Notes: generated by a model not told the origin, from the letters alone. Shown: positions 44,858-56,409, counted from the stretch's first letter. The stretch: DNA of 64,000 nt from Parasphingorhabdus halotolerans (GCF_012516475.1 NZ_CP051217.1:3205180-3269179), one strand, 5' to 3'. A program made the numbers and translations.

Positions 44858-45340
44858 ATGGCAAAACCGCGCCCGATAGAATTTGATAAACAGAAAGTCG
44901 TCGCCGAGAACCGGCGCGCGCGCTATGATTATTTTATCGACGAGAAATTTGAAGCAGGGCTGATGCTGACGGGCACGGAGGTGAAATCGCTGCGCTTCGG
45001 GGCGGGCACGATTGCCGAAAGCTATGCCGAAGTGAAAGATGACGAGGTCTGGCTGGTCAATGCCAATATCCCTGAATGGAGCCATGGCAACCGGCACAAT
45101 CATGTGCCCACACGGCCGCGCAAATTGCTGTTGAGCCGCCGCGAAATTAACAAATTCTATGGCGCTGTTATGCGCAAGGGCATGACTATTGTGCCGCTAT
45201 CGATTTACTTCAATAGCAAAGGCCGGGCGAAAATAGAACTCGCGCTGGCCAAGGGCAAGAAAGCGCCGGACAAGCGCGCCACGGAGAAAGACCGGGACTG
45301 GAAACGGCAGCAAGGCCGGTTGATGCGCGAACATGGATGA
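44858..45340 (+). CDS. smpB: SsrA-binding protein SmpB
   Basis: SmpB binds the tRNA-like part of tmRNA and delivers it to stalled ribosomes. The 160-residue protein shows the beta-barrel core [39 protein letters not shown] and [17 protein letters not shown], with the C-terminal helix [20 protein letters not shown] that enters the decoding centre. The partner RNA, ssrA, is in the same window at 4834-5175. It overlaps the next gene by eight bases. Confidence 0.96.
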   Translation: MAKPRPIEFDKQKVVAENRRARYDYFIDEKFEAGLMLTGTEVKSLRFGAGTIAESYAEVKDDEVWLVNANIPEWSHGNRHNHVPTRPRKLLLSRREINKFYGAVMRKGMTIVPLSIYFNSKGRAKIELALAKGKKAPDKRATEKDRDWKRQQGRLMREHG

Positions 45341-45953
45341 TCCGAAATTAGATGTTCGCGACAAGGAATTTGCTGCGAAAGCCATTGTGCGTTTTGCCCG
45401 CTGGTTTGAGAGTAAGATGCCAACGCGCGCCGGTATGGCAAAAAACAAATATTTGAAACCGATTGCCCATAGGTTTTTGCTCACGGATTTATGGCGTTTC
45501 AACCGCCGTTCGGTTCCTCGCGGCGTGGCGCTGGGTATGCTGGCCGGTTTCATCGTTCCCTTTGGCGGCCAGACATTTGTTGCGTTATTTCTGGCGTTAC
45601 CAATCCGGGCCAATGTGCCGATCGCGGCGGTTACGACATTGATCACAAACCCCTTCACTTATCCATTCTGGTTTGCCATCGCCAACCAGATCGGAAAATT
45701 CGTTTTGCGGATTGATAAAATCACCGTCGATAGCGGTCTTGAAAATAAGATGGGCAGCAGTGCCGGCGAATGGATGCAATGGTTTGGTATGGAAGTCGGC
45801 GTTACCTTTTTGGGCTTTGTCGTTCTGGGAGTCGTGTTTGGAAGCGTTGGCTATGTAACAAGTTCATTCGGCTGGCGGTGGTGGATTGCCAGAAAACGCA
45901 AGGCGAGGCTCCGAAAAATGGGTATTGCTATTGCTCTCGACGAGCCAAAATGA
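45333..45953 (+). CDS. DUF2062 membrane protein
   Basis: A 206-residue protein of the DUF2062 family: a basic N-terminus, then [20 protein letters not shown] and the conserved [20 protein letters not shown], with at least three transmembrane segments and a Lys/Arg-rich tail (RKRKARLRK). Members are often next to smpB or cckA-type genes in alphaproteobacteria. Function not established. It starts inside the end of smpB and ends 18 bases before the sensor kinase gene, so it probably belongs to the dapA-smpB transcription unit. Confidence 0.85.
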   Translation: MDDPKLDVRDKEFAAKAIVRFARWFESKMPTRAGMAKNKYLKPIAHRFLLTDLWRFNRRSVPRGVALGMLAGFIVPFGGQTFVALFLALPIRANVPIAAVTTLITNPFTYPFWFAIANQIGKFVLRIDKITVDSGLENKMGSSAGEWMQWFGMEVGVTFLGFVVLGVVFGSVGYVTSSFGWRWWIARKRKARLRKMGIAIALDEPK

Positions 45954-45971
45954 AGACAGGTTTAATCGCTA

Positions 45972-48410
45972 ATGGCCACTAAAGCGCGTGAAGATATATC
46001 GCTCCTGAGCCCGAGCACCAAAAAGTCGGCAACCGAAACGCGGCTGCGCGCTGCTGTTCTTGTGCTCGCCATCGCCGGTTCGCTGGGGCTATTATATTGG
46101 CAGGTAGCCAATATTGCGCTGCTCTTCGCTTTTCTCGCGCTGGCTGTCTGCTTCGGCGCGATAGTCTTCTTTCTGAAACCGCAAAGAGGCGGCACTGATG
46201 AAGATATGGCTGAAATTGCCGATTGGGCTGTTACCCGCATGGTCGCTGATCAATCGGATATTGGCCTTGCGATAACCGATCGTGCCGGAAGGCTGGTTTG
46301 CGCCAATGAGTTGTTTATCAAATGGTTTAATGGCCCGGCTGTTCCGCCTGAGTTGCCACTGGAAGCGGGAGGAAATGAATTGCTCTCCACCGCAGGTCGC
46401 GATGCGTGGCGGGATGGCCGCGGCTATGCCGAAGGCCTGAAACGCGGTGTCGCAGAATATAGCGCCAAGGTTGTGCGGGCCGGGCAGGGCGATGAATATC
46501 TGCTGTGGCAATTCAAGCCACAAATCGCAGCCGATATATTGGATGATACCATCCGCATGGTCGGCGGCGCAACCGGTCGCGCGATATCCGAGGCAGGCCT
46601 GTTGGCTGCAGTCATTGGTGGCGAAGGCCGCATTCGGGCATCGAACCAGGCCTTTGCCATGCGTGCAACCGGGCGCAGTGAAGCCAATATATCGGGTCGC
46701 AATTTTATCAATTTTCTGCGCTCCGATGACAAAGGCACGATATTTTTTGAACGGGAAGGACAACATGGCACGCCGGTTCGTCTGTTCCATATTCCGCTGG
46801 AACGGAACAAAGAAAAAAGTCCGGCATTAATATTGTTGATTGATGACGATGGCGGGATGATGGAACGCGGGAAAGCGCTTGAGCAGGTTGAATCCATGCT
46901 TTCGCTATTGCCTCTTGGTCTTGCGCTGACCGATCGGGACGGGCGATTCCTCTTTCTTAACGAGGCATTTGGCAAAACGGCTGGATTGCGCGAAGGTGAA
47001 CAACCGCTTTATCCCGGTGACTTGATGATCAAGGATGATAAGTCGGCCGTCGCAGATGCCGTCCGTCGCTATGCCAGCGGTCAGCCGATGTCGGGAGACC
47101 TCGCGGTCCGGCTAAGGGCTGGTGGGGAAGACCCGGTTGCGCTTGGCATCGCCGGGGTCCGCGGGCTTGGTGACGCGGCTGTGTTGCTTTCGATCAAGGA
47201 CAATAGCGAAGAGACGAAGCTCAAAAGCCAGGTCGCACAGGCAACCAAGATGCAGGCTGTCGGACAGCTCGCTGGCGGCGTAGCGCATGATTTCAATAAT
47301 ATCCTTACCGCAATTATTGGGCATTGTGATTTAATGTTGCTGCGCCATGCACCGGGCGATAGCGATTATGATGATATCCAGCAGGTTAGAAATAACTCGA
47401 ACCGTGCGGCTGGTCTGACACGTCAATTGCTTGCCTTTTCGAGGCAGCAGACATTGCGACCGCAGGTGTTGCAGCTACCCGATGTGGTTGCGGATGTTTC
47501 CAATCTATTGAAGCGCCTGCTAGATGATAATATCGAGCTTGAGGTGAAGCATGGCCGCAACCTTGGCCTGGTGCGGGCTGATCCCGGCCAGCTCGAACAG
47601 GTGATCATCAATCTTGGTGTTAACGCCCGGGATGCGATCAACGCAAAATCCAACAAGGGCGGCAAGATTTCGGTTACAACCGAGGCTGTAACAGCATCTG
47701 ATGTGCGGGCGCTGAAAAGCGACATATTGCCTGTCGGTGATTATACCGCGCTGATTATTGCCGATACCGGCAAAGGCATACCGCCCGACGTGATTGGCAA
47801 GATTTTCGAGCCATTTTTCACGACCAAGGAAGTCGGCAAGGGTACGGGCCTCGGCCTTTCGACCGTCTATGGCATTGTGAAGCAGTCCGGCGGTTATATT
47901 TTTGCGGATTCCGCTCCGGGTGCAGGCGCGACTTTCTCCATCTACTTCCCGGTTCACACGCTATCGGGAGAGGAAGCTACACGGGCTGCGAGACCAGCGA
48001 AAGCTGCGGTCACAAAAGAGCTTTGGGGGAGTGGTCATATTCTTCTGGTTGAGGATGAAGACATGGTCCGCGCCGTTGCCGAGCGCGCTCTGACCCGACA
48101 GGGGTACACCGTGGTGACGGCCAGCGATGGCGAAGAAGGGCTGGATTATCTCAATGCGCAGGCCGATAGTGACGAGAAATTCGATATCATCGTTTCTGAT
48201 GTGGTGATGCCGAATATGGATGGACCGGCGATGGCCAAACAGGCGCGGGAGAAATATCCTGAACTGCCAATATTATTCATGTCAGGCTATGCAGAGGAGC
48301 AACTGCGCAAATCCATTGATCTTGATAATGTGGCGTTCCTGCCAAAGCCTTTTTCGGTGGCGCAGATCGCAGAGGCGGTCGGAAATATTTTGGCCGAACA
48401 TGCTAAATAG
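45972..48410 (+). CDS. cckA: Hybrid sensor histidine kinase CckA
   Basis: CckA phosphorylates ChpT, which feeds CtrA and CpdR in the alphaproteobacterial cell-cycle relay. The 812-residue protein has two N-terminal transmembrane helices (about residues 27-66), PAS-like sensor regions between about 80 and 400, a HisKA domain with H439 in GGVAHDFNNILTAIIGHCDL, a HATPase domain (NLGVNARDAI, IIADTGKGIP, GTGLGLSTVYGIVKQSGG), and a C-terminal receiver with D743 in IIVSDVVMPNMDG. This order and the H-box are characteristic. It precedes recA by about 150 bases. Confidence 0.93.
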   Translation: MATKAREDISLLSPSTKKSATETRLRAAVLVLAIAGSLGLLYWQVANIALLFAFLALAVCFGAIVFFLKPQRGGTDEDMAEIADWAVTRMVADQSDIGLAITDRAGRLVCANELFIKWFNGPAVPPELPLEAGGNELLSTAGRDAWRDGRGYAEGLKRGVAEYSAKVVRAGQGDEYLLWQFKPQIAADILDDTIRMVGGATGRAISEAGLLAAVIGGEGRIRASNQAFAMRATGRSEANISGRNFINFLRSDDKGTIFFEREGQHGTPVRLFHIPLERNKEKSPALILLIDDDGGMMERGKALEQVESMLSLLPLGLALTDRDGRFLFLNEAFGKTAGLREGEQPLYPGDLMIKDDKSAVADAVRRYASGQPMSGDLAVRLRAGGEDPVALGIAGVRGLGDAAVLLSIKDNSEETKLKSQVAQATKMQAVGQLAGGVAHDFNNILTAIIGHCDLMLLRHAPGDSDYDDIQQVRNNSNRAAGLTRQLLAFSRQQTLRPQVLQLPDVVADVSNLLKRLLDDNIELEVKHGRNLGLVRADPGQLEQVIINLGVNARDAINAKSNKGGKISVTTEAVTASDVRALKSDILPVGDYTALIIADTGKGIPPDVIGKIFEPFFTTKEVGKGTGLGLSTVYGIVKQSGGYIFADSAPGAGATFSIYFPVHTLSGEEATRAARPAKAAVTKELWGSGHILLVEDEDMVRAVAERALTRQGYTVVTASDGEEGLDYLNAQADSDEKFDIIVSDVVMPNMDGPAMAKQAREKYPELPILFMSGYAEEQLRKSIDLDNVAFLPKPFSVAQIAEAVGNILAEHAK

Positions 48411-48473
48411 TGGGTGTTCTGTAACCATAAATACATATCAAACAAAGGCTTAAGTGCCACCAAAAATATTTTC

Positions 48474-48488
48474 GTTCCCCTCTTGTTC
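48474..48488 (+). promoter_or_regulatory. LexA/SOS box upstream of recA
   Basis: GTTC-CCCTCTT-GTTC fits the alphaproteobacterial LexA operator GTTC-N7-GTTC. The second GTTC also begins the palindrome GTTCTTGTAGAAC (48485-48497). It lies 76 bases before the recA ATG, so recA is probably damage-inducible. Confidence 0.8.
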
Positions 48489-48563
48489 TTGTAGAACAAA
48501 TGCGGTACATCATATCCATCATTGATTGATATGACGCAAACATTTAGCGAAGGGGACAGGCAA

Positions 48564-49661
48564 ATGGCTACCAATTTAAAAGTCGTAGAAACGGACAATC
48601 AGTTGAACTCATCAGAAAGACAAAAGGCGCTGGACGCCGCACTGGCGCAAATTGATCGCGCCTTTGGCAAAGGCTCCGCCATGAAGCTGGGCCAGCGCAA
48701 AGCATTGGACATTGAAGCGATCTCTACCGGTTCACTGGGGCTGGATATCGCGCTGGGTATTGGCGGATTGCCAAAGGGCCGCGTCATTGAAATTTATGGC
48801 CCTGAAAGCTCCGGCAAGACAACACTGGCTCTGCATGTAATCGCCGAGGCGCAAAAAAACGGTGGCACGGCAGCCTTTGTTGACGCGGAACATGCGCTTG
48901 ATCCAGTCTATGCCAAAGCATTGGGCGTGAATACCGATGAGCTGATTATTTCGCAGCCTGACACAGGTGAGCAGGCACTTGAGATTACTGACACTTTGGT
49001 TCGATCCAATGCGGTTGACATATTGGTTGTCGATTCGGTTGCCGCACTGGTGCCGCGCGCTGAAATTGAGGGCGAAATGGGGGATACCCATGTCGGTCTG
49101 CAAGCGCGTTTGATGAGCCAGGCGCTGCGCAAGCTCACCGGTTCAATCAGCCGTTCCAAATGCATGGTGATCTTCATCAACCAGATCCGGATGAAAATTG
49201 GCGTGATGTATGGCAGCCCTGAAACAACCTCGGGCGGCAATGCGCTGAAATTCTATGCTTCGGTTCGCCTCGACATAAGACGCACGGGGCAGATCAAGGA
49301 ACGGGATGATATTGTTGGCAACTCGACCCGCGTGAAAGTGGTGAAAAACAAAGTCGCACCGCCGTTTAAGCAGGTCGAATTTGATATCATGTACGGGCAG
49401 GGCATTTCCAAGGTCGGCGAGATTATAGATCTTGGTGTGAAGGCCGGAGTGGTCGAAAAATCGGGTGCATGGTTCTCCTACGATTCTGTTCGTATCGGGC
49501 AGGGCCGCGAAAATTCCAAGCGCTTCCTCCTTGAAAATCCCGAGATGATGGACAAGCTGGAAAACCAGATTCGCGGCAAGCAGGAAGTCGTCGCCGAGGA
49601 AATGATGACCGGTCCGATTGGCAAGGCCAGCGATGGCGACGACGGCGATGATGCGGAGTAA
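48564..49661 (+). CDS. recA: Recombinase RecA
   Basis: RecA forms filaments on single-stranded DNA for strand exchange and for LexA self-cleavage. The 365-residue protein has the N-terminal [18 protein letters not shown], Walker [10 protein letters not shown], Walker [16 protein letters not shown], loop L1 [20 protein letters not shown] and loop L2 [20 protein letters not shown], and an acidic tail. The ATG at 48564 has AAGGGG upstream. recX, usual next to recA in many bacteria, is absent; a terminator and a GST gene follow. Confidence 0.98.
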   Translation: MATNLKVVETDNQLNSSERQKALDAALAQIDRAFGKGSAMKLGQRKALDIEAISTGSLGLDIALGIGGLPKGRVIEIYGPESSGKTTLALHVIAEAQKNGGTAAFVDAEHALDPVYAKALGVNTDELIISQPDTGEQALEITDTLVRSNAVDILVVDSVAALVPRAEIEGEMGDTHVGLQARLMSQALRKLTGSISRSKCMVIFINQIRMKIGVMYGSPETTSGGNALKFYASVRLDIRRTGQIKERDDIVGNSTRVKVVKNKVAPPFKQVEFDIMYGQGISKVGEIIDLGVKAGVVEKSGAWFSYDSVRIGQGRENSKRFLLENPEMMDKLENQIRGKQEVVAEEMMTGPIGKASDGDDGDDAE

Positions 49662-49965
49662 TTAAAACTCGATTCACGTTGTGCTTTTTGAACCATTCCT
49701 CAGCCATCTGAGAATGAGCGGGGCGGGAATCACCAAGAGTCGATAGTTTTCACATTGCAATTTCAAGTTTGCCGGATCACTCTCCCCCGAGGCGATCCAT
49801 GGCATCCGGGTCGTCCTTCTGTCCCCCGACATCAAGGACGGCCCCTTTTTTTTTGTTTTTGATGATCATGTAGAATGTTGGAAAAGATTGACATTTGGCA
49901 GATTACAACGCTTCGTTGGCCCAAACTTTGACGAACTTTGAACTATTGGGAAGGCCAAAACCGCA
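49662..49965. other. Intergenic region after recA
   Basis: 304 bases with the recA terminator at 49809-49854 and, after it, the likely promoter of the GST gene. TTGACA occurs at 49888-49893 but no good -10 follows at standard spacing. No RNA gene seen. Confidence 0.55.
49809..49854 (+). terminator. Intrinsic terminator downstream of recA
   Basis: GGTCGTCCTT (49809-49818) pairs with AAGGACGGCC (49834-49843), with one G-U pair, and is followed by nine T residues (49846-49854). Confidence 0.85.
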
Positions 49966-50592
49966 ATGACCACCATCGTCCATCATTTAGAAAATAGCCG
50001 CTCTCAGCGCATAATCTGGCTACTCGAAGAGCTCGGACTTCCCTATGAAATCAAGCGCTATGAGCGACACCCCAAAACCAGCAAGGCACCTGCTAGTCTC
50101 AAAGCGATCCATCCACTCGGTAAATCACCGATGATCGAGGATGATGGCGAGGTGATTATCGAGACCGCCGCCATTGCCGAATATCTGGTTGCAAAGGCGG
50201 GTGGTAAATTGGGCGCGCCGAACGATCCGAAAGGTGCGCGTCTCTATACCCAATACCTCCATTTTGCCGAGGGCTCCATGATGCCGCCCTTATATGGCTT
50301 GCTGGTCGTCGGGCGCCTCGGCTTGCTTGGTCTTCCCGCCAGAAAAACGGTTGACCAGATGGTCACCGACCTGCTTGTCTGGCTGGAAACCGAGTTGCAG
50401 GGTCGCAGCTATTTCGCGGGCGATGAACTCACGGCGGCGGACATCATGATGAGCTTTCCGCTGGAAGCTTGCCAGACACGTGCTGGCCTGGATGCGCGCT
50501 ACCCGAATTTGCAGGCATGGTTGAAGTGCATCCATGATCGCTCCCAATATCGAACCGCGCTCGAAAAAGGCGGACCTTATGCCTACGCTTGA
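49966..50592 (+). CDS. Glutathione S-transferase family protein
   Basis: A 208-residue cytosolic GST. The N-terminal thioredoxin-fold domain shows VHHLENSRSQRIIWLLEELG (with the catalytic Ser region), then KAIHPLGKSPMIEDDGEVII and ETAAIAEYLV with the cis-Pro and glutathione-binding Glu-Thr/Ser pattern. The helical C-terminal domain has YFAGDELTAADIMMSFPLEA. Probably a detoxification or peroxide-reducing enzyme; substrate unknown. It stands alone between recA and alaS, where many alphaproteobacteria have no gene or recX. Confidence 0.9.
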   Translation: MTTIVHHLENSRSQRIIWLLEELGLPYEIKRYERHPKTSKAPASLKAIHPLGKSPMIEDDGEVIIETAAIAEYLVAKAGGKLGAPNDPKGARLYTQYLHFAEGSMMPPLYGLLVVGRLGLLGLPARKTVDQMVTDLLVWLETELQGRSYFAGDELTAADIMMSFPLEACQTRAGLDARYPNLQAWLKCIHDRSQYRTALEKGGPYAYA

Positions 50593-50677
50593 CGGCTGAT
50601 CAGAAATCGCAACCATTAGCGCATCAGTCAGTTCATCTGGGATTGTAAACCTATGGGTGCTCGCCTAAGTCAATTTC

Positions 50678-53326
50678 ATGCAAACGACCAATGACATAAG
50701 ACGCTCTTTTCTGGAGTATTTTGGCAAACAGGGGCATGAGATTGTCGCTTCTTCGCCGTTGATCCCGCACAATGATCCGACATTGATGTTCGTCAATGCC
50801 GGGATGGTGCCGTTCAAGAACGTCTTCACTGGCGCTGAGAAGAGCAATTTCCCGACGGCAACATCGAGTCAGAAATGCGTTCGCGCGGGCGGCAAACATA
50901 ATGATCTAGATAATGTTGGTTATACCGCCCGGCATCATACGTTTTTTGAGATGCTTGGTAACTTCTCCTTTGGCGACTATTTCAAGGAACAGGCGATCCA
51001 CAATGCCTGGGAGTTACTCACCAAAGAGTGGGGGATTGCTCCCGATAAATTGACGGCTACGGTTTACCATACGGACGATGAGGCGTTTGATCTGTGGCGC
51101 AAAATTTCAGGCCTGCCGGAAGAGCGCATCATCCGGATTGCGACGGATGATAATTTCTGGTCGATGGGCGATACCGGACCTTGCGGCCCGTGCAGTGAAA
51201 TATTCTATGACCATGGGGATCATATTCCGGGCGGTCCTCCGGGCAGCCCGGATGAAGACGCCGACCGCTTTGTCGAAATCTGGAACCTCGTCTTCATGCA
51301 ATATGACCAGCATGCCGACGGCAATCGCATTGAACTGCCCAAGCCATCCATCGATACCGGGATGGGGCTGGAGCGCGTCGCGGCCGTGATGCAGGGCGTC
51401 CACGACAATTATGAAATTGACCTATTCAAAGCGCTGATCGCCCAATCCGGCTCGCTGACGGGAACCGAAACGACGGGTGCCAATCAGGCGAGCCACCGGG
51501 TTATCGCCGATCATCTGCGTGCTTCATCTTTCCTTGTGGCTGACGGTGTGCTGCCAGCAAATGAAGGGCGCGGTTATGTTTTGCGCCGGATCATGCGACG
51601 CGCGATGCGTCACGCGCATCTCCTTGGAGCAGTTGAGCCTTTGATGCACCATATGGTCGGTGCGCTGACCGGCGAAATGGGCAATGCCTTCCCCGAGCTT
51701 ATCCGCGCCAGGCCGTTGATCGAGGAAACATTGCTGCGGGAAGAAACCAATTTTCGCCGGACGTTGGATAATGGCCTCAAGCTGCTGGATGCCGAGATTG
51801 CAGATATGTCTGCTGGCGATACGCTCCCCGGGGAAACCGCATTCAAGCTCTATGACACATTTGGTTTCCCTTATGATTTGACTGAAGATGCATTGCGGGC
51901 AAAGTCGCTAGGCGTTGACCGCGCCGGATTTGATGCTGCTATGGCCGAGCAAAAAGCAGCGGCACGTGCGGCCTGGAAGGGTTCCGGCGATCAGGCTTCG
52001 GAAACCATCTGGTTCGATATTGCCGAGCGCGAAGGCAGTACCGAATTTACCGGTTACACCTCCGAAGAGGGAGAGGGTGTGGTCGTCGCTCTGGTGAAAG
52101 ATGGCGCAGAAATCAAATCGGTATCTGCTGGTGACGAAGTCACTATATTGACCAACCAGACGCCTTTTTACGGCGAAAGCGGCGGACAAATGGGTGACAG
52201 TGGCAAGCTTTCCGGCGCTGACGGTCTTATTGCAACTATTTCGGACACCGGCAAACCGCTGGGGCGCCTCCACACACATAATGCCAAAATAATATCGGGT
52301 TCGATCACCGTACGAGATTCGGTGCATTTGACGGTTGACGCAACGCGCCGAACGCAATTGCGTGCTAATCATAGCGCCACCCACTTGCTGCACAAGGCGC
52401 TAAGACACCATCTCGGCGATCATGTGACACAAAAGGGCAGCCTTGTAGCGCCAGACCGGTTGCGGTTCGATTTCTCCCATATGTCTGCGCTTGACGGTGC
52501 ACAGATCAAGTCCGTGGAAGCGGATGTGAATGCCCAAATTCGCGGAAACAGCGAGGTTGTCACGCGACTGATGACTCCTGATGATGCCGTGGCTGCGGGC
52601 GCGCTGGCGTTATTTGGCGAAAAATATGGCGACGAAGTCCGGGTTCTATCGATGGGCCGCGAGCACAAAGTCGATTATTCCGTCGAGCTATGCGGCGGAA
52701 CCCATGTCAATGCGCTGGGTGATATCGGGTTGATGGTTATCATATCAGAATCGGCGGTATCCAGCGGCGTCCGGCGGATAGAAGCGTTGACCGGAGAAGC
52801 GGCCAGGCTTTGGCTTGCGGATCGCGACGCGAAGTTAAAATCAATTGCAGCAGCATTAAAATCCTCACCCGAAGAAGCCGCTGATCGCGTTTTGGCGCTG
52901 GTCGAAGAGCGCAAGAAGCTCGACCGGGAACTAACAGAAGCAAAGAAAGCATTGGCGCTGGCCGGTGACGGCGGTGGATCAGCACAAAGCGAAGTGAAAA
53001 CAATCGGCGATGTACAATTCAGCGGGCAGGTCATCCAAGGATTGAACCCAAAAGAATTGCGCGGACTGATTGATGAAGCGAAGAAGCAGACGCCCAGTGG
53101 CATCAGCGCATTAATCGCGGTGAATGATGGCCGGGCAACAGTTGCGGTTGGCGTTACTCAAGACTTGATCGGCAAGTTCAGTGCCGTTGATCTCGTGCAA
53201 GCCGGTGTCTCTGCAGTGGGCGGAAAAGGTGGCGGTGGACGACCGGATATGGCGCAAGGCGGCGGACCAGATGGCACCAAAGCCGACGATGCGATTGCTG
53301 CAATAGAAGCTATTCTTGCGGGCTGA
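50678..53326 (+). CDS. alaS: Alanyl-tRNA synthetase
   Basis: AlaS charges tRNA-Ala and edits mischarged Ser and Gly. The 882-residue protein has the class II core ([57 protein letters not shown]), the editing domain with [19 protein letters not shown] and [13 protein letters not shown] (zinc ligands), and a C-terminal oligomerisation domain rich in Gly and Lys ([15 protein letters not shown]). Its 3' end overlaps the convergent antiporter gene by 17 bases. Confidence 0.97.
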   Translation: MQTTNDIRRSFLEYFGKQGHEIVASSPLIPHNDPTLMFVNAGMVPFKNVFTGAEKSNFPTATSSQKCVRAGGKHNDLDNVGYTARHHTFFEMLGNFSFGDYFKEQAIHNAWELLTKEWGIAPDKLTATVYHTDDEAFDLWRKISGLPEERIIRIATDDNFWSMGDTGPCGPCSEIFYDHGDHIPGGPPGSPDEDADRFVEIWNLVFMQYDQHADGNRIELPKPSIDTGMGLERVAAVMQGVHDNYEIDLFKALIAQSGSLTGTETTGANQASHRVIADHLRASSFLVADGVLPANEGRGYVLRRIMRRAMRHAHLLGAVEPLMHHMVGALTGEMGNAFPELIRARPLIEETLLREETNFRRTLDNGLKLLDAEIADMSAGDTLPGETAFKLYDTFGFPYDLTEDALRAKSLGVDRAGFDAAMAEQKAAARAAWKGSGDQASETIWFDIAEREGSTEFTGYTSEEGEGVVVALVKDGAEIKSVSAGDEVTILTNQTPFYGESGGQMGDSGKLSGADGLIATISDTGKPLGRLHTHNAKIISGSITVRDSVHLTVDATRRTQLRANHSATHLLHKALRHHLGDHVTQKGSLVAPDRLRFDFSHMSALDGAQIKSVEADVNAQIRGNSEVVTRLMTPDDAVAAGALALFGEKYGDEVRVLSMGREHKVDYSVELCGGTHVNALGDIGLMVIISESAVSSGVRRIEALTGEAARLWLADRDAKLKSIAAALKSSPEEAADRVLALVEERKKLDRELTEAKKALALAGDGGGSAQSEVKTIGDVQFSGQVIQGLNPKELRGLIDEAKKQTPSGISALIAVNDGRATVAVGVTQDLIGKFSAVDLVQAGVSAVGGKGGGGRPDMAQGGGPDGTKADDAIAAIEAILAG

Positions 53327-55133
53327 GTCCGTCGGGTACCAAATCGTCCGCTGTTGCCTGACCAGTTTTTGTCGACATGGATTTGAGGATCGGCATGTTT
53401 TCCAGGTCCCCCTCATCTTGTATGCGTTGGCGAAAAACATCACGCATTTCGTGGATCGATGCGATGACCGGCCCCATGGCAACACCGTTTTCAACCAATA
53501 TGGCTTCTGATAACTGGAGCGACCCTTCCAGTGCTTCCGGCACTGCATTGGTCGCACCGGCCTGATAAAGCTCGCTGGCATGTTCTATGTCCCGTGCACG
53601 GGCGATGATCGGCAAGTCCGGCACCCATGCACGCACTTTTTTGACAATTTGAACCGAAAGCACCGGCTCATCCATGGTCAAAACTAGCGCTTTGGCATGA
53701 CCCAGTCGCAGGCGATCAAGCATCTCGTTGCGCGATACATTACCAAATATTATCGGATAGCCTTCGCGGCGCGCTTTTGCCACGGCATCAATGTTTGATT
53801 CGACTGCCAGAAATTTCTGGTCATGGGTTTTGAGCAAATCGGCAACCAGCCGACCAACCCTACCGAAGCCGATGATGATTGTTTGTTGCGCTTCAACCGG
53901 CTGTTCATCCGGCGCAGCCCCGCCATCGCTGCGCATCTCGATGCGCCTTGCCATGTCATGGCCAAAGCGCGCCAGCAGTGGCGTGATGGTAAGTCCGATT
54001 GCGGTAACAATCTGCCAAAACGCCGCAGTCTGAGGCTGAATGAGCTGCGCTTGAGCGGCTGCTGCGAGAACAATAAGCGTTGTTTCAGAAGGGCTGGCCA
54101 TCAGCACGCCCGCTTCAGTGGCAGTCCCAATACGTGCCCCGGCAAAGCGCAGCAAACCACCTGTTACAATGGCTTTGACTAATACCACTCCGACAACAGC
54201 AGTGATCAGGCTAGCCCAGTTTTCAAGGATAACACGAATATCAACCTGCATCCCGACGGTGATAAGAAATACGCCTAGGGCTAGGCCCTTAAATGGCTCC
54301 ATGATGACCTCAACTTCACCATGATACTCGGTTTCGGCGATTAGCAGGCCAGCAAGCAAGGCACCGACTATCGGCGACAATCCCGTAGCGGCGGTTGCCA
54401 GGCTGGCGAGAATGATTACCAACAGACTCACCGCCAGAAACAATTCCGGGCTTTTGGTACGGGCAGCTTGGGCAAAAATGCGCGGCAGGAGCAGACGGCC
54501 CAATACCAACATTCCGATGATCACGCCGCCACCGATCAACAAGGTGGTGATCATTTCATCGCCAGATGATCCGCTGGCATAAGTGGGGGCAAGAACGCCT
54601 AGAAGGAAGATGATCGGAACAATGGCGACGTCTTCGAACAACAGCATGGCAAGGGCCGCTCGGCCAACCGGGCTTTTGGTGCCTGACATTGGCAAGACCA
54701 ATGCTGTTGATGAAAGTGCAAGAGCCAATCCAAGGCCTAGCGCCCCGGCGGCACTTTGGCCGATAAGATAAAGCACAAATCCGATAATCAAGCCTGAGAC
54801 GATCAATTCTGCAGCACCCACGCCGAAAACCAGTTTTCTAAGCGACCACAGGCGCTTGAACGACAATTCCAGGCCGATGGAGAACAGCAGTAAAACAATG
54901 CCAAACTCTGCGAAAGGTTCAATTGCCTCTCGATCGCTGATGGTCAGAAACCGCAACCAGTCATATTGCCCTTGCAGCGAGCCAAGCCCGGAAGGGCCGA
55001 GCAGAACACCGACAAGGATGAAGCCGATAATTGGTGTGATACGGAAACGGGCGAAGGCTGGAATAATAATTCCGGCAGCGCCCAGGATGACTATGGCATC
55101 TACAAAGGCGGGATTATCAAGAGGTGAGTGCAT
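53310..55133 (-). CDS. Monovalent cation:proton antiporter-2 (Kef-type) with RCK domain
   Basis: A 607-residue CPA2 transporter. About 12 hydrophobic helices fill residues 10-395 ([59 protein letters not shown] are family marks). A TrkA-N/RCK domain follows ([18 protein letters not shown], with a GxGxxG dinucleotide site) and probably regulates gating. The short C-terminal tail ends [10 protein letters not shown]. It resembles KefB/KefC and YbaL K+/H+ systems, but no ancillary KefF/KefG gene is adjacent, so glutathione control is unproven. ATG at 55133; a TTG one codon earlier is possible. Confidence 0.92.
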   Translation of the reverse strand: MHSPLDNPAFVDAIVILGAAGIIIPAFARFRITPIIGFILVGVLLGPSGLGSLQGQYDWLRFLTISDREAIEPFAEFGIVLLLFSIGLELSFKRLWSLRKLVFGVGAAELIVSGLIIGFVLYLIGQSAAGALGLGLALALSSTALVLPMSGTKSPVGRAALAMLLFEDVAIVPIIFLLGVLAPTYASGSSGDEMITTLLIGGGVIIGMLVLGRLLLPRIFAQAARTKSPELFLAVSLLVIILASLATAATGLSPIVGALLAGLLIAETEYHGEVEVIMEPFKGLALGVFLITVGMQVDIRVILENWASLITAVVGVVLVKAIVTGGLLRFAGARIGTATEAGVLMASPSETTLIVLAAAAQAQLIQPQTAAFWQIVTAIGLTITPLLARFGHDMARRIEMRSDGGAAPDEQPVEAQQTIIIGFGRVGRLVADLLKTHDQKFLAVESNIDAVAKARREGYPIIFGNVSRNEMLDRLRLGHAKALVLTMDEPVLSVQIVKKVRAWVPDLPIIARARDIEHASELYQAGATNAVPEALEGSLQLSEAILVENGVAMGPVIASIHEMRDVFRQRIQDEGDLENMPILKSMSTKTGQATADDLVPDGLSPQE

Positions 55134-55192
55134 CAAGCGACTCTATACGCAAAAGATGCTATTTGTCAGCAAGTTCAGTGATGGAGCGCGAA

Positions 55193-56404
55193 ATGAGTGA
55201 TCACAACCCGGATGTTTTAATCGTTGGTGGCGGTCCGGCGGGAATGATGGCCGGGCTTTTGTTCGCTCGAGCGGGTCTTGAAGTGACAGTGTTTGAGAAA
55301 CACGCCGATTTCCTCCGCGATTTTCGGGGAGATACTGTCCATCCTTCGACAATGGAGATTTTGGATCAATTGGGCGTGCTCGGTCGATTTCTGGAGCGGC
55401 CGCACAGCAAAGTTACCAATGCCAGAATCACGATAGCAGGAGAAACGCTGACAGTTGGGGAGCTTACCGATCTCGATACGCCAGCTCCGTTTATCGCAAT
55501 GATGCCGCAATGGGAGTTTCTTGATTTCCTGAAAACCGAAGCGTCGGCTTTTCCGAGTTTTCAGCTTGAGATGGTCAGCGAAGTGATCCGCTTTGATGAA
55601 CATGAGGGAAGGATTAGCGGCGTCACTCTATCCGATGGGCGCTCCATCATAGCCGATAAACTGGTTATTGCCGCAGATGGCCGCGGCTCTCTCGTTCGGC
55701 GGTCTGCGATGTTGCCGGTTACGGAATTTGGTGCTCCAATGGATGTGTTCTGGTTTGCAGTTCCCAAAATCGACAAGGGCGGCGATGTGGTGCGCGGAAT
55801 CGTAAATGCCGGATCGATGATGGTCATGATTGATCGCAATGATTATTGGCAATGCGCATTCATCATTCCGAAGGGTGGTGCCGCTGCCGTGAAGGCTGAA
55901 GGCATTGCTGCATTGCGGGAGCGGATTGAGGCCGTAGCCCCCGACCTTGGTTCACTGGATAATGTGCTGACAGATATGGATCAGTTCCACCTGCTATCAG
56001 TGATTCTGGATCGGCTTGATTGTTGGCACCGGCCGGGTCTGTTGGCTATCGGTGATGCGGCACATGCGATGTCACCCGTCGGCGGGATAGGTATTAACCT
56101 TGCCATTCAGGATGCTGTTGCGGCGGCGAATATCTTGGCGGGACCGCTAAAAAATCTGCCCGATGTTGATCATCTGTTGAAGGACGTGGAAAAGCGGCGC
56201 CTTTGGCCAACAAGGATTGTGCAGGCGGGACAAAAGGCAGTGCAGGACCGATTGATTAGTGTTTTTTTGGAGTCTGACGCGGCGATAGTCAAACCGCCAC
56301 TTCCATTACGTCTGTTCAATCGATATCCTTTATTACGTAGAATCCCGGGCCGCATAGTGGGCCTGGGAATTCGGCGGGAACGGGTGACGTCGCCGGTTGG
56401 TTGA
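55193..56404 (+). CDS. FAD-dependent aromatic-ring monooxygenase-like protein
   Basis: A 403-residue group A flavin monooxygenase. The Rossmann motif VLIVGGGPAGMMAGLLFARA starts at about residue 7, RGDTVHPSTMEILDQLGVL follows, ADGRGSLVRR is the DG motif, and GDAAHAMSPVGGIGINLAIQ is the FAD/NAD GD motif. The family oxidises phenols and related rings; ubiquinone hydroxylases (UbiH) are also related. The ATG at 55193 has GGAG six bases upstream; the open frame further 5' overlaps the divergent antiporter gene. Substrate unknown. Confidence 0.9.
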   Translation: MSDHNPDVLIVGGGPAGMMAGLLFARAGLEVTVFEKHADFLRDFRGDTVHPSTMEILDQLGVLGRFLERPHSKVTNARITIAGETLTVGELTDLDTPAPFIAMMPQWEFLDFLKTEASAFPSFQLEMVSEVIRFDEHEGRISGVTLSDGRSIIADKLVIAADGRGSLVRRSAMLPVTEFGAPMDVFWFAVPKIDKGGDVVRGIVNAGSMMVMIDRNDYWQCAFIIPKGGAAAVKAEGIAALRERIEAVAPDLGSLDNVLTDMDQFHLLSVILDRLDCWHRPGLLAIGDAAHAMSPVGGIGINLAIQDAVAAANILAGPLKNLPDVDHLLKDVEKRRLWPTRIVQAGQKAVQDRLISVFLESDAAIVKPPLPLRLFNRYPLLRRIPGRIVGLGIRRERVTSPVG

Positions 56405-56409
56405 ACCGA

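Noticed and set aside
49888..49893. TTGACA upstream of the GST gene as a promoter
   Set aside because: No acceptable -10 hexamer at 16-18 bases.
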